Shown in pieces: positions 9,436 to 19,650 of a DNA stretch of 64,000 nucleotides. How positions within the stretch are numbered: position 1 is the stretch's first letter; each line of letters starts with the position of its first letter. This stretch comes from Algoriphagus iocasae (GTDB lineage: Bacteria > Bacteroidota > Bacteroidia > Cytophagales > Cyclobacteriaceae): NCBI RefSeq assembly GCF_014206875.1, contig NZ_JACIJO010000001.1, forward strand, positions 1,638,680-1,702,679. Direction: 5' to 3'. The notes below the pieces were generated by a model, which saw only the letters and a list, made by a program, of their open reading frames with translations, was not told where the DNA came from and searched no databases. Made by a program: the position numbers and the translations under genes.

Positions 9436-11397
9436 ATGAAATTGGCAATGAAATTTAGAAAGACGTTGAAACAAAAATCATTAGGCCTAAAAAATTATCT
9501 ACTGATTTTTCTGATTTTTTCCTTATTCCAAACGAAGAGTTTATTTGCCCAGGAAACAGGAAAGCTGCCAAATATCATCTGGCTAATAGCCGAGGATATA
9601 AGTCCAGCTTTAGGGGCTTATGGAGATCCTTATGCTTATACTCCTAACATTGACAAATTAGCCTCCCGTGGAGTCGTTTATTCGAATGCCTGGACAGTTG
9701 CTCCAATTTGTGCTCCCTCCAGGTCCAGTTTGATAACGGGGATTTATCCTACTTCTCTAGGTACACAGCACTTAAGGTCGGAAATTGAATTCCCTTCTAA
9801 ACTCAATACCCTTCCAGAACTCCTGAAAGCAGAAGGTTATTTTGTTACCAACAGAGACAAAACGGATTATAATTTTTCAGCTGAGGGAATTTATGATCAT
9901 TGGTCTTCCCAAATTACCCCTTGGAGAAATAGAACTTCAACCGAGCCGTTTTTCAGTTTTATCAATATTGGGCCATCCCATGAAGGATCTGTAAACAATC
10001 CAGAAAATTATAAAAGGTTTACTCAAGGTTTAGACCCTTCCTTAATTCATGATCCCAATGATGTACAACTTCCTCCTTATTATCCAGATAGTAAAGAAAC
10101 CAGAGAAGTTTGGGCTCATTACTATGATATTTTGACGGTTTTGGATAGAAATGTAGGAGAGGTGTTGGATTCCCTTCAGGCAGATGGTTTACTAGAGGAG
10201 ACGATTATTTTTTTTATTGCTGACCACGGATTTGGGATGCCACGCTATAAAAGATGGTTAAACAAAACCGGAATGCATGTACCATTCATTCTGTCTGTTC
10301 CAGAAAAATTTCAAGATTGGGCAGGTTTGGATAGCCTGGTAGAAAAAAAGGATGAATTGGTGAGTTTCATTGATTTGGCGCCTTCAGTTCTCTCCCTGGC
10401 TGGAGCAGAAATTCCAGCCTATTTTGAGGGCACACCTTTTTTAGGCCCACAAGCAATTGGTAAAAGCAAGAGAGAATTTGCTTTTGGAGCCAGAGATAGG
10501 GCCGATGATATGGTAGAAATGTCCCGTTCTGTGACAGATGGGGATTATATCTATATCAGACATTTTATGCCCCATTTGCCCTATATTCAGGAAGGGTTTA
10601 TTTTTTCCAATGTGAAAGTTGCTTTCAAGGCATTGAGAGATCTGGAGAAAGTCGGTAAAACCAACGAGGAGCAACAGAAGCTATGGGAGCCTAAACCTAT
10701 TGAGGAATTATATGATTTAAAAAATGATCCCTTCGAAACAAGGAACCTAGCCGATTCCCCTGAGTATGATCAAATCAAAGCAAGGCTTCAAACAAGACTT
10801 CACACCTGGATATTGGAATCCCATGATTTAGGCCTATTGGCAGAGGCTGAATATATGACTAGAAGTAGCAGCTCAACTCCTTACGAATATGGAAAAAGTC
10901 AAGATTATGCTGTTGAAAGAATTCTCTTGGAAGCCGAAAAAGTAGGGATTGCGACTGAAGAGAAACTCATTTCTGGATTAAAAGATCAGGAGAGCGGGGT
11001 ACGATATTGGGCGGTTATGGGAATTAGGCAATTGAAAAGTATCAAAGAGGAAACTGCAGTTCTTTTGAAAAACCTTCTAAAAGATGAGTCTGCTTCAGTA
11101 CAAATTGTAGCTGCTGAGACCTTATCACATTTTGGATATCAAGAAGGTGTTGTAGAAGTGTTGGAAAGATGGGTTCAGGATGATAGGCCATGGTTAGCGT
11201 TGATGGCTGCAAGGAACTTGCTATTAATTGGTCCAAATGCCCGTCCTGCTATCCCAGTAATGTACCAAGTGCTTGATAAAAATTTAAGCCAACCTGGTTC
11301 TCAAAGGAAATATAAGGATGCCAATTTCGCATCTTTTACAAGTTGGGCTTTGGAATGGGCTCTTCAGGAGTTAGGGGAATCAATAACTGTCAATTAA
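9436..11397 (+). CDS. Sulfatase (family S1) with C-terminal HEAT-like repeats
   Basis: Exported sulfatase expected to hydrolyse a sulfate ester or sulfamate on a glycan. A signal peptide ends near FAQ (about residue 34), so the protein acts in the periplasm or at the surface. The catalytic segment carries the formylglycine motif CAPSR within PICAPSRSSLITG (about residues 93-105). The metal-binding acidic pair is in IAEDISP near the N-terminus and the second metal site is IADHGFG (about 258-264). From about residue 490 there are helical HEAT/PBS-lyase-like repeats (ESGVRYWAVMGIRQL; SVQIVAAETLSHFG), an accessory domain seen in some sulfamidase-like sulfatases. Cys-type sulfatases need a formylglycine-generating enzyme, which is not in this window. 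It is 1 base from the next sulfatase, so the two are co-transcribed. Substrate not identifiable. Confidence 0.9.
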   Translation: MKLAMKFRKTLKQKSLGLKNYLLIFLIFSLFQTKSLFAQETGKLPNIIWLIAEDISPALGAYGDPYAYTPNIDKLASRGVVYSNAWTVAPICAPSRSSLITGIYPTSLGTQHLRSEIEFPSKLNTLPELLKAEGYFVTNRDKTDYNFSAEGIYDHWSSQITPWRNRTSTEPFFSFINIGPSHEGSVNNPENYKRFTQGLDPSLIHDPNDVQLPPYYPDSKETREVWAHYYDILTVLDRNVGEVLDSLQADGLLEETIIFFIADHGFGMPRYKRWLNKTGMHVPFILSVPEKFQDWAGLDSLVEKKDELVSFIDLAPSVLSLAGAEIPAYFEGTPFLGPQAIGKSKREFAFGARDRADDMVEMSRSVTDGDYIYIRHFMPHLPYIQEGFIFSNVKVAFKALRDLEKVGKTNEEQQKLWEPKPIEELYDLKNDPFETRNLADSPEYDQIKARLQTRLHTWILESHDLGLLAEAEYMTRSSSSTPYEYGKSQDYAVERILLEAEKVGIATEEKLISGLKDQESGVRYWAVMGIRQLKSIKEETAVLLKNLLKDESASVQIVAAETLSHFGYQEGVVEVLERWVQDDRPWLALMAARNLLLIGPNARPAIPVMYQVLDKNLSQPGSQRKYKDANFASFTSWALEWALQELGESITVN

Positions 11398-11398
11398 G

Positions 11399-12979
11399 AT
11401 GAAAAGATCCATCAATCTACTTTTCTTGATCTGTTTAATTAATTCCTGTCAGAAGCCTTCCGAACCTCCCTTAAAGCCAATAAAGAATGTCATTGTAATT
11501 CTTGCAGACGACCATGCCCTTAAGGTAACAGGGACCTATGGGAATGATTTAATCAGGACTCCAAACATTGATAGGCTTGCTAAAGAAGGAGTGAAGTTTA
11601 CTAATGCCTACTGTAACTCTCCTATTTGTAGTGCTTCAAGGCAGTCCTTGCTGACTGGGAAATATCCCCACGCCACTGGAGTAAATTTGCTTTTCACTCC
11701 ATTTCCAGATGAAAGTAATGTTACTATAGCAGAATATCTAAGAGACGAAGGCTTTCAGACAGCGTTGATAGGGAAGAGTCATTTCAACAATGGTTTTTGG
11801 TCACAACTTTACCCTGATGGTCTTCCTAATCATGGCTTTGATACTTGGATAGAAAATGCTTCCTATCAGGATTTTTTAAAGAAGAGTAATCCTCCAGAAA
11901 TAACTACAAGCATTCAAACCTATCAAGGAGGAGATCCCGCAAAAGAAATCGCGAAATGGATGAATAGTCAAAATCTACCTCATCCTATACAAGACGAGTA
12001 TAGCCAAGGAACCTTTTATGCAAATGAGGCGGCAAAGTTTATTTCTGAAAACAATGAGAAACCGTTTTTCTTATGGACGGCTTTCTTCCAACCTCACCAT
12101 CCTTACTACTATCCTGTTGAATATACTGGTATATACCAAGCTGAAGATATGACTCTTCCAGTGGGCAGCCCGGAAGATGAACGATGGATTCCTGCAAAAT
12201 TTCGGGAGTTATCTGATCAGGAGAGAAAAGGTATTATAGCTGCCTATTATACTTCAACAGAATACATGGATAAAAACATAGGGATTATTCTTGATGCGGT
12301 GAGGGAAAATAATTTAGAAGAAAATACCATGATTTTGTATATCAGCGACAACGGATACCTTTTAAATGATCATAGACGATTTGAGAAGCATACGATGTGG
12401 GATGAAGCAGTTAGGCAACCTTTAATCATTAAAACACCAGGGAATCAGGTAAATTCAATTGAAAAATCAGCATTGGTTGAATACATAGATATAGTTCCGA
12501 CTATTATTGATTGGTTGGGATTGGAAACTATGAAGAATGCGCAAGGCTCAAGTTTTTTACCAATCCTGAACGAAGAAAAAGACGATCATAAGACTTTTGT
12601 TTTCTCTGAATATTTGGAAGATAACATGGCCATGGTGGCAAATACAGAATGGAAATATGTTTTTACCACAGGGAGTAGGGATTTAGGAATTGGTTACCAG
12701 ACTGGATTTGGACCTTCTGGTATTGTACATAGACTCTACGATCTAAAGGAAGATCCTAATGAGTCAAAAGACGTTTCCAAAAACCCTGAGAACAGGAAAA
12801 TACTTAGTGAATTGCAAAATGAAATGCTGAATCGATTTATGGAAACTCACCCAGATGCTGCTGATTGCCCCAAAAATCTAACATTGGAAGGGAAGTTGGT
12901 TTGGTTTTGCGAACCAAGGGATATCGGTGTTGATCAATCATTGGTAGATAAACCAGTGAGGGTATTTCAGAAAAATTAA
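11399..12979 (+). CDS. Sulfatase (family S1), lipoprotein
   Basis: Second sulfatase of the locus, 526 residues, with a lipoprotein signal peptide (LICLINSC, lipobox Cys near residue 17), so it is probably surface- or periplasm-anchored. The N-terminal metal site is ILADDHA. The formylglycine motif reads CSASR within PICSASRQSLLTG (about residues 78-90), with Ala in place of the usual Pro; the family consensus allows Pro or Ala there. The second metal site and substrate-pocket region is YISDNGYLLNDHR, followed by EKHTMWDEAVRQPLI, typical of S1 sulfatases. The start codon directly follows the stop of the previous sulfatase. The two enzymes differ in length and accessory domains and probably remove different sulfate groups. 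Confidence 0.9.
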   Translation: MKRSINLLFLICLINSCQKPSEPPLKPIKNVIVILADDHALKVTGTYGNDLIRTPNIDRLAKEGVKFTNAYCNSPICSASRQSLLTGKYPHATGVNLLFTPFPDESNVTIAEYLRDEGFQTALIGKSHFNNGFWSQLYPDGLPNHGFDTWIENASYQDFLKKSNPPEITTSIQTYQGGDPAKEIAKWMNSQNLPHPIQDEYSQGTFYANEAAKFISENNEKPFFLWTAFFQPHHPYYYPVEYTGIYQAEDMTLPVGSPEDERWIPAKFRELSDQERKGIIAAYYTSTEYMDKNIGIILDAVRENNLEENTMILYISDNGYLLNDHRRFEKHTMWDEAVRQPLIIKTPGNQVNSIEKSALVEYIDIVPTIIDWLGLETMKNAQGSSFLPILNEEKDDHKTFVFSEYLEDNMAMVANTEWKYVFTTGSRDLGIGYQTGFGPSGIVHRLYDLKEDPNESKDVSKNPENRKILSELQNEMLNRFMETHPDAADCPKNLTLEGKLVWFCEPRDIGVDQSLVDKPVRVFQKN

Positions 12980-13066
12980 AAGGAGCTTTTTCTAAAATTA
13001 ACTTTAATTCCTTATTGACTTTTCCAAAGATTTTACTCGGAATACATAAAATTTAAAAGATCTATC

Positions 13067-15424
13067 ATGCTAAGAAGATATATAACACTCTTTGTTTTTT
13101 TGTTGAGTCCATTTTTGCTGCAATCTCAAACCAAAAAAAATGCTCCTTGGATTTCTTATCCTTCTGCAAATGTGACGGATTACGGGGTTTATCACTTTAG
13201 AAAGACATTTGACTTAAAAGAGGTTCCTGAAAATCTCCTTGTCCACGTTTCTGCGGATAATAGATATAACCTATTCGTCAACGGACAACGGGTATCATAT
13301 GGCCCTGCAAAAGGAGATTTCAAGACTTACAATTATGATGTTTTGGATATAGCACCTTTTTTAACTAGTGGGGATAATGTAATTGCTGCACTAGTTTACA
13401 ATGGGGGAAAAGATAAACCTTTGGCATTTTTCTCCGCTCAAACTGCTTTTATGCTAGATGTGGAAGAAGAAGATTTTGACTTTTTGAGGACAGATGCAAG
13501 TTGGAAAGTGTTTGAAAATCCTGCCTATTCCGTTATTTCTTATCAAGAAATGCTATTTGATGAGCGATGGTTTTATGGGTTTTATGCTTGTGGTGGTGGA
13601 GACCAAGTCAATGGCAACAAATACCCTTGGGGATGGGAAGAATTACAGTTCGATGAAAGTTCCTGGCTAAATGCTGAACCCCTTCATTTTGATGGAAATG
13701 CTCCCTGGAATCTAGTCCCTAGAAAAATTCCTTTTATGGCATCCCATTCGGTTTATCCTCAAAGTATCAGAGAAATAACCGGTTTTGATGAAAAATCAGG
13801 CGCTTGGAATGGTCGAAGTAAAATTACCATTCCTTCCAATACTGAGGCTACTGTTTTGATTGATTTTGAAGTGTTGACCATGGGATATCCTGAGCTTACT
13901 ACTTCAGGAGGAGAAAACAGTTCCATTAAAATTAAATATGCGGAGGCGCTATACGAGGAGGTAAACCTCAAAGCACATAGGGATTCGGTGGCTAATTTGA
14001 CCATGTATGGGGTCTGGGATATTTTCCAGACAGATGGAAAGCCATCCAGAACGTTTAGACCCTTATGGAAAAGGACTTTTCGATACGTCAAATTGGAAAT
14101 AAAAACTCAAGATAAGCCTCTGGAAATTTTATCATTTATAAATGAATATTCTGGTTATCCTTACCCAGATATGGCAACATTTGTAAGTGATGATTCAAAA
14201 CTAAATGAGGTTTTTACGATCAGTAAGCGAACATTACAAATGTGCTCAGGGGAAACATACTACGATACACCCTATTACGAGCAATTAAGTTATGGTGGTG
14301 ATAATAGACCCATTGCAAATATCTCTACCTATAATTCAACAGATGATCGACTCTTAAGAGAGGTACTTCGACTATACACGCAATCTGAGAATAATGAAAC
14401 GGGGCTTTTTAAGTCTGCCTATCCCTCTCGATTTGATTTTGATCAAGGCACTTGGTCAATGGCCTGGATTCAAACTTTGTTGGATTATTATGAAATGCGA
14501 GGGGATATGGATTTTATACTTCCTTTTGTTCCCAATATGGAGAAAATTCTAGGGTTTTATGAAAGGCATCTCGATGAAGAAACAGGGCTTATTGGAACTG
14601 TTAGAAACAAGAATTTCATTGATTGGAGTATCACAAAAGGCTCAATACCCAGAGCGAATGAACAAATGGAAATGGTCCAGTCCACCATGCTTACTATGTA
14701 TTATGTCCATACCCTAGATTGTGCAGTGAAACTTTATAATTACATGGGTGATGAAGAAAAATCTATGCAATGGGCCAGAATTTCGGAAGAAATCAAATCT
14801 GCTATTCGGGAAAACAGCTGGGATGAAGAAAAAGGACTTTTCACTGACTATCCCAACAGCCAGGTTTTTTCTCAGCATACCAATATTTTGGCAATACTTT
14901 CTGATGTAGTTCCAGAAAATGAACAAAAAGACTTATTAAAAAGAGTGTTATCCTTCAAGGATTTTGATGAAATGGCAAGTTCATATTTTTCATTCTTTTT
15001 ATTTAAGGCCATGCAGAAAACTGACCAAGAGGAATTGTACCTGGGAAATCTGGATTTCTGGTATGATTTCTTGGACAGGGGCTTGACAACCTGTGGGGAG
15101 ACGGGCTTTGCTTCTCATGATAGATCTGATAGTCATGCTTGGAGTGCCCATCCAGCTTACTATTTTTTAAACTCAGTGGCAGGGATTAAATCAGCTGAAG
15201 TAGGGTTTAAATCAGTTTTGATTTCACCTCATTTGGGCTCCCTGACAGATTTAAAAGCTTCTATGCCGCATCCTAATGGAAAAATTAATGTCAGTTATGA
15301 AGTGAAAAGAGGAGAGTTGACGGCAGTTATTGAGCTGCCTAAAGGTTTAAAAGGAAATCTATCCTTAGATGGTAAATTAATTCCTTTAAATGAAGGTATA
15401 AATACGCTTAACCTTACTCTTTAA
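13067..15424 (+). CDS. GH78-like alpha-L-rhamnosidase
   Basis: Predicted glycoside hydrolase releasing terminal alpha-L-rhamnose, exported by a signal peptide (MLRRYITLFVFLLSPFLLQSQ). N-terminal beta-sandwich modules (about 25-370, including LVHVSADNRYNLFVNG and RTFRPLWKRTFRYVKLEI) precede an (alpha/alpha)6 catalytic region. The signature near residues 393-412, ETYYDTPYYEQLSYGGDNR, corresponds to the conserved acidic motif of GH78. WSAHPAYYFLNSVAGIK (about 690-706) and a C-terminal beta-sandwich with ISPHLG match the rest of the family. The length of 785 is ordinary. It lies about 90 bases after the second sulfatase and is the last gene of the locus. A related clade of unknown specificity is the main alternative. 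Confidence 0.8.
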   Translation: MLRRYITLFVFLLSPFLLQSQTKKNAPWISYPSANVTDYGVYHFRKTFDLKEVPENLLVHVSADNRYNLFVNGQRVSYGPAKGDFKTYNYDVLDIAPFLTSGDNVIAALVYNGGKDKPLAFFSAQTAFMLDVEEEDFDFLRTDASWKVFENPAYSVISYQEMLFDERWFYGFYACGGGDQVNGNKYPWGWEELQFDESSWLNAEPLHFDGNAPWNLVPRKIPFMASHSVYPQSIREITGFDEKSGAWNGRSKITIPSNTEATVLIDFEVLTMGYPELTTSGGENSSIKIKYAEALYEEVNLKAHRDSVANLTMYGVWDIFQTDGKPSRTFRPLWKRTFRYVKLEIKTQDKPLEILSFINEYSGYPYPDMATFVSDDSKLNEVFTISKRTLQMCSGETYYDTPYYEQLSYGGDNRPIANISTYNSTDDRLLREVLRLYTQSENNETGLFKSAYPSRFDFDQGTWSMAWIQTLLDYYEMRGDMDFILPFVPNMEKILGFYERHLDEETGLIGTVRNKNFIDWSITKGSIPRANEQMEMVQSTMLTMYYVHTLDCAVKLYNYMGDEEKSMQWARISEEIKSAIRENSWDEEKGLFTDYPNSQVFSQHTNILAILSDVVPENEQKDLLKRVLSFKDFDEMASSYFSFFLFKAMQKTDQEELYLGNLDFWYDFLDRGLTTCGETGFASHDRSDSHAWSAHPAYYFLNSVAGIKSAEVGFKSVLISPHLGSLTDLKASMPHPNGKINVSYEVKRGELTAVIELPKGLKGNLSLDGKLIPLNEGINTLNLTL

Positions 15425-15936
15425 GCCTATTTTGCGCGGCTAAAGCTTTGCCATGGCTTGATCTTTCCTTCTTTTGTATCATTCAAAAGAACAATAAAGA
15501 AAGCTTTCAAAGGAGGACTGATCGTTAGTAATTAATCGTTGGGAATTTAAAGCAAGGAGACAGATTTGCGGCGAAGTTAAACCTAACCGTGTCTATCAAA
15601 ATTGACTCTTATATAATCAGCTTCTTTAAGCTGAAATCCACTCATTTTTGAGGGCATAAATATGGTTCCTTTTTTGGAAAGAGACCTGATTGTGGTTTGA
15701 TCTATGTATTCTTTTTTCAATAAATGTAAGATGGTGTGAATTCCCACAAGCCTTGCCTCCGGTCTTAGGAGGTGAGTTGATTTTTTATTGACCGTCATCG
15801 GTCATTAATGTCCGATTATTCAATGTCTCGTATAAAATATTGTGCATTTGCGGTTTGCTGGGCAGGATTTTTCTTTCGGTATAAAAATGGGGGTCTTATC
15901 AGGAATCTTTCCTGATAACTTCTTTTTGGTATTGCC
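15425..15936. other. Intergenic region after the PUL
   Basis: About 510 bases with no gene that I trust. A 71-codon frame on the - strand (15583-15798) begins MTVNKKSTHLL and has no recognisable motif, no close neighbour on the same strand and no clear promoter. The rest is AT-rich and separates the sugar locus from the permease region. I see no terminator with a clear stem and T-run directly after the rhamnosidase. Confidence 0.4.
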
Positions 15937-18339
15937 ATGTTTCAAAACTACCTCACCTCTCTTTGGAGAAATATTTCCAAAAACAAAGTTTTTACAAGTA
16001 TCAACATAGCAGGTCTTTCCATTGGCATGCTTGCTTGCATCCTGATTACTCAATTTGTTATTCATGAATTGAGTTATGATAATTTTTTGGATAAAGATGA
16101 TAGGATTTTTAGGATACAACAGGATCGTTATGATAAAGGTGAATTATCTACTCAATGGGCAGCAGGAGCTGCTGGAATTGGGCCTGATCTAAAAGCTAAT
16201 TTTCCTGAAGTCAAGGCATTTACCAGGCTTACCAAAAGAGAGGCAACACTGGCAACAGGAGACACATTTTTCAAAGAAGACAATCTGTATTTTGCCTCAG
16301 AAGATTTCTTTAACATATTTTCTATCAAGCTTTTGGAGGGGGTAGATTCTTTGGTGCTATCCGAACCTAATAAAATGGTGCTTTCAGAATCTACTGCTAA
16401 AAAATACTTTGGTAATGAAAATCCGGTTGGTAAATCATTGAGGGCAAATGGAAATCTAGAATTCGAAATTTCTGGTGTTTTTGAGGATCTACCGGTAAAT
16501 ACTCATATGCAACTAGATATTTTGGGATCATTTGTCACTTTGGAGAAACTATCAGATGAACCAATCACGACTTGGGACTGGGATGGTTTTCTCACTTATA
16601 TCTTGCTGGAAGAAAATACCGATCCACAATCACTGGAAGCAAAATTGCCTGATTTTGTTCAGACCCAAAAGGGAGAAGATTTAAAAAAATACAATGCAGG
16701 TCTTGAATTTCATCTACAACCTGTATCGGATATCCATCTGGATTCGGATTATATCATGGAATTTAAAGCAAATGGGAACAGGCAGTCTGTCAATTTTTTG
16801 TCTGTAGTGGCCTTATTGATTTTGATTATTGCTTGGATCAATTACATCAATCTTTCAACAGCAAAATCTATAGAACGGGCACGTGAAGTTGGTATCAGAA
16901 AAGTAATGGGAGGTTACCGAATCCAACTCATACAGCAATTCCTGACCGAATCTCTGTTTTTGAACTTTATAGCAGTAATTCTGGCAGCAGGTTTTGCCAT
17001 TCTTTTGACACCCTGGTTTAGTAGCCTCACAGGGAGGGAACTAGGATACCAGTTGTTTATGCAACCTGCTTTTTGGTTGATTCTACTGGGATTGATCCTG
17101 ATAGGAGCTGTAATTTCTGGTCTTTATCCTGCATTTGTGTTGTCCTCTTTCCAACCCGTGGAAGTCCTAAAAGGAAAATTCAAAAATTCAGATGCCGGTA
17201 TTTGGTTGCGCAAGAGCATGGTGGTTACTCAATTCATCGCTTCCATTACACTGATGGTCGGGACTTTTACAGTTTACCAGCAGCTGGTGTTTATGCAAAA
17301 TCAAGACTTGGGTGTGAATATAGACCAAACCCTGGTGTTTGAGTCACCGAGTGTGACAGATTCTACCTATAAACAAAAATACCAGGTATTTAAACAGAAA
17401 ATTTCAAGCCTTAGCGGTGTGATATCTGTGACTGCTTCCACCTCTGTTCCAGGAAGCCAACCAGGTTGGAATGCCGGGGGGATAAGAAGGTTGAGTCAGG
17501 CTGAAGACGAGCAAAACCAATATAGAATCATCATGACTGATGGGGCATTTAATGAAAGTTTTGGACTGGAAATGCTTCATGGACGCGAATTTTCAGATGA
17601 GGTGGCCAATGAGGAAAAGAATGTGCTCCTCAATGAAACAGCGACCCGATTGATGGGGTTTGACTTTCCTGAAGAAGCTATCAATGATGAAATCTTCTTT
17701 TGGGGGGATACCTTTAAAATTGTAGGTGTGATGAAAGATTATCATCAGGAATCATTGAAAAAGTCCTACGATGCCATGATTTTCAGATACAATGATGCAC
17801 CCAATGGATTCTATTCCGTCAAAGTAGCTCCCAATGAAATCAAAGGTCTGATGACAAGTATTGAATCTGAATGGAAAGAGCTATTTCCGGGAAATCCATT
17901 TCAATACTTCTTTTTGGATGAGCACTTTGACAAGCAATACAAGTCTGATCAACAATTTGGGACGATATTCAGTATCTTCTCTGCTTTGGCAATTTTTATT
18001 GCGAGTTTGGGATTATTTGGGCTGTCTTCTCTTACTGCCATTCAGCGTACCAAAGAAATAGGAATTCGTAAGGTTATGGGCGCTACTCTCCCTGGCTTAT
18101 TGCAGTTGATATCAAAGGATTTTATCATTTTGATTCTTGTAGCAATTATTTGTGCCGTACCGCTATCAATTTGGATAATGAATTCATGGCTTCAGGATTT
18201 CGCTACTCGGATCCCCTTGACTTGGTGGATTTTTGCAATTCCTAGTTTGACAGTGGTGATCATCACATTGGCCACAGTCAGTATTCATACCATCAAGGTA
18301 GCAATGATTAACCCTGTAAAATCATTGTCACATGAATGA
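15937..18339 (+). CDS. FtsX/MacB-like ABC transporter permease, two-domain
   Basis: Membrane protein of 800 residues from the large permease family annotated as putative ABC transport permease (COG0577). It starts with a first membrane helix (about 20-43, TSINIAGLSIGMLACIL) and a MacB-type periplasmic core (about 45-280). The first FtsX domain has three or four helices and the cytoplasmic coupling motif EVGIRKVMGG (about 315-325). A second periplasmic part follows, then a second FtsX domain introduced by RTKEIGIRKVMGA (about 700). The duplicated GIRKVMG motif marks the two halves. No ATPase gene is adjacent, so it must use a partner coded elsewhere or act without one. No PadR gene and no N-terminal prefix domain here, unlike the permeases further right. 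Substrate unknown. Confidence 0.85.
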   Translation: MFQNYLTSLWRNISKNKVFTSINIAGLSIGMLACILITQFVIHELSYDNFLDKDDRIFRIQQDRYDKGELSTQWAAGAAGIGPDLKANFPEVKAFTRLTKREATLATGDTFFKEDNLYFASEDFFNIFSIKLLEGVDSLVLSEPNKMVLSESTAKKYFGNENPVGKSLRANGNLEFEISGVFEDLPVNTHMQLDILGSFVTLEKLSDEPITTWDWDGFLTYILLEENTDPQSLEAKLPDFVQTQKGEDLKKYNAGLEFHLQPVSDIHLDSDYIMEFKANGNRQSVNFLSVVALLILIIAWINYINLSTAKSIERAREVGIRKVMGGYRIQLIQQFLTESLFLNFIAVILAAGFAILLTPWFSSLTGRELGYQLFMQPAFWLILLGLILIGAVISGLYPAFVLSSFQPVEVLKGKFKNSDAGIWLRKSMVVTQFIASITLMVGTFTVYQQLVFMQNQDLGVNIDQTLVFESPSVTDSTYKQKYQVFKQKISSLSGVISVTASTSVPGSQPGWNAGGIRRLSQAEDEQNQYRIIMTDGAFNESFGLEMLHGREFSDEVANEEKNVLLNETATRLMGFDFPEEAINDEIFFWGDTFKIVGVMKDYHQESLKKSYDAMIFRYNDAPNGFYSVKVAPNEIKGLMTSIESEWKELFPGNPFQYFFLDEHFDKQYKSDQQFGTIFSIFSALAIFIASLGLFGLSSLTAIQRTKEIGIRKVMGATLPGLLQLISKDFIILILVAIICAVPLSIWIMNSWLQDFATRIPLTWWIFAIPSLTVVIITLATVSIHTIKVAMINPVKSLSHE

Positions 18340-18617
18340 CATTCATTAAGTTGATTTATCACTGCGAAAGGGTTGCTATTAGTGTCCTTCTATTCAACAT
18401 AGTTATAAAATACCATTACTATCCAATCTATTTTTGGTTTAAGAAATTACTTCAGTTTGTCAATGAGGAAAGGGATTTAATAATTATTTTAACCAAAGGT
18501 AATACTGAGTTGATGACCAAACTGTTGTTTTGAGACTCCATGCCTTGAAACAGGTTAAAATAGATGAAACTATCCATTGAAATACAATTATTAAAACCAA
18601 GACCCTTTCGATGTCTC

Positions 18618-19523
18618 ATGATCTTTTCAATTAAATCAATTTTGATCTGCTTTCTTTTTTTTACAGTAAGCTATGGGTATGGACAGGTAGTAACTGAGAA
18701 TAAGGTTAATTACTTAGAGTTCAATTCGTCGAAAGAACTTTATGATTTTTTTAGCTATAAAAAGGGAAATCCACCATTGATTAGTGGACATAGGGGAGGG
18801 ATGGAGGCTGGATATCCTGAGAATAGCATTGAAGCATTCGAACATGTACTGAAAAATACTTCGGCGATTTTTGAAATAGATCCCCGTATGACCAAGGACA
18901 GTGTTGTCGTTTTGATGCATGATGCTTCTTTGGAACGAACAACTAATGGATTAGGAAATTTGATTGAATTGACTTGGGAAGATGCCAGCAAACTTTTTTT
19001 GAAGGATGTGAATGGCAAATTGACCTCATTTAAAATTCCCACCCTAGAGGAGGCTATTAGCTGGAGTAAGGATAAAACCATCCTTAATTTAGATCATAAA
19101 GACGTTCCATTGCAAGTAACCGCTGACTTGATCAAGCGATTAGATGCCTTCGACCATGTCATGATTACAGTCCACAAGCCATCCGAAGCAAGATATTATC
19201 TAGACCAGCATCCGGGTTTTATGTTTTCTGCATTCATAAGAACCGTAGAAGAATTTGAAGCCTATGAAGAAGCCAAAATTCCTTGGACTCAAATAATGGC
19301 ATATGTAGGTTCATTGAGCAAAGCCGAAAACAAGAATTTATATGATATGCTACACTCCAAAGGAGTGAAAGTAATGGTGTCTGCTGCTCCTAGCTATGAT
19401 AAAATGGAAAGAGGAGATACTCAGGATGAAGCATATAGGCAGGTGTTTTTAGATGGAGCTGATGTATTGGAGTCTGATTATCCTATTCGGGTAGCAAAGG
19501 CAATTTTGCACTTGGATCAATAA
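18618..19523 (+). CDS. Glycerophosphodiester phosphodiesterase family protein
   Basis: Exported enzyme predicted to cleave glycerophosphodiesters to glycerol 3-phosphate and an alcohol. The GDPD signature is present: catalytic His in SGHRGGMEAGYPENSIEAF, metal-binding acidic residues in FEIDPRMTKDS and the second catalytic His in LMHDASLERTTNG. The barrel continues through LNLDHKD to ESDYPIRVAKAI at the C-terminus. I choose the ATG at 18618 rather than the one at 18564 because only the later start puts a clean signal peptide (MIFSIKSILICFLFFTVSYGYGQ) at the N-terminus. The gene stands alone, so a role in scavenging phosphorus or glycerol is inferred from the family only. Confidence 0.85.
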   Translation: MIFSIKSILICFLFFTVSYGYGQVVTENKVNYLEFNSSKELYDFFSYKKGNPPLISGHRGGMEAGYPENSIEAFEHVLKNTSAIFEIDPRMTKDSVVVLMHDASLERTTNGLGNLIELTWEDASKLFLKDVNGKLTSFKIPTLEEAISWSKDKTILNLDHKDVPLQVTADLIKRLDAFDHVMITVHKPSEARYYLDQHPGFMFSAFIRTVEEFEAYEEAKIPWTQIMAYVGSLSKAENKNLYDMLHSKGVKVMVSAAPSYDKMERGDTQDEAYRQVFLDGADVLESDYPIRVAKAILHLDQ

Positions 19524-19650
19524 ACCTGACAGAGTTAATGAAGCTCCTTTTTGCCAAGTGAAAATAATCTCAAAAAAACCGATGGTATTGATGCACTTAT
19601 TTGCAAGTTTTGGTCTCTCATTAAATTAATCAAATTAAAACTTTTCAATC

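Noticed and set aside
15583..15798. 71-codon - strand frame after the PUL
   Set aside because: No known motif, no signal peptide, no operon partner; kept only as a remark in the intergenic entry.
18336..18533. 65-codon + strand frame overlapping the end of the permease
   Set aside because: Its start reads YHCERVAIS, the typical false translation of a cgtcattgcgag-type repeat. Composition does not look coding.
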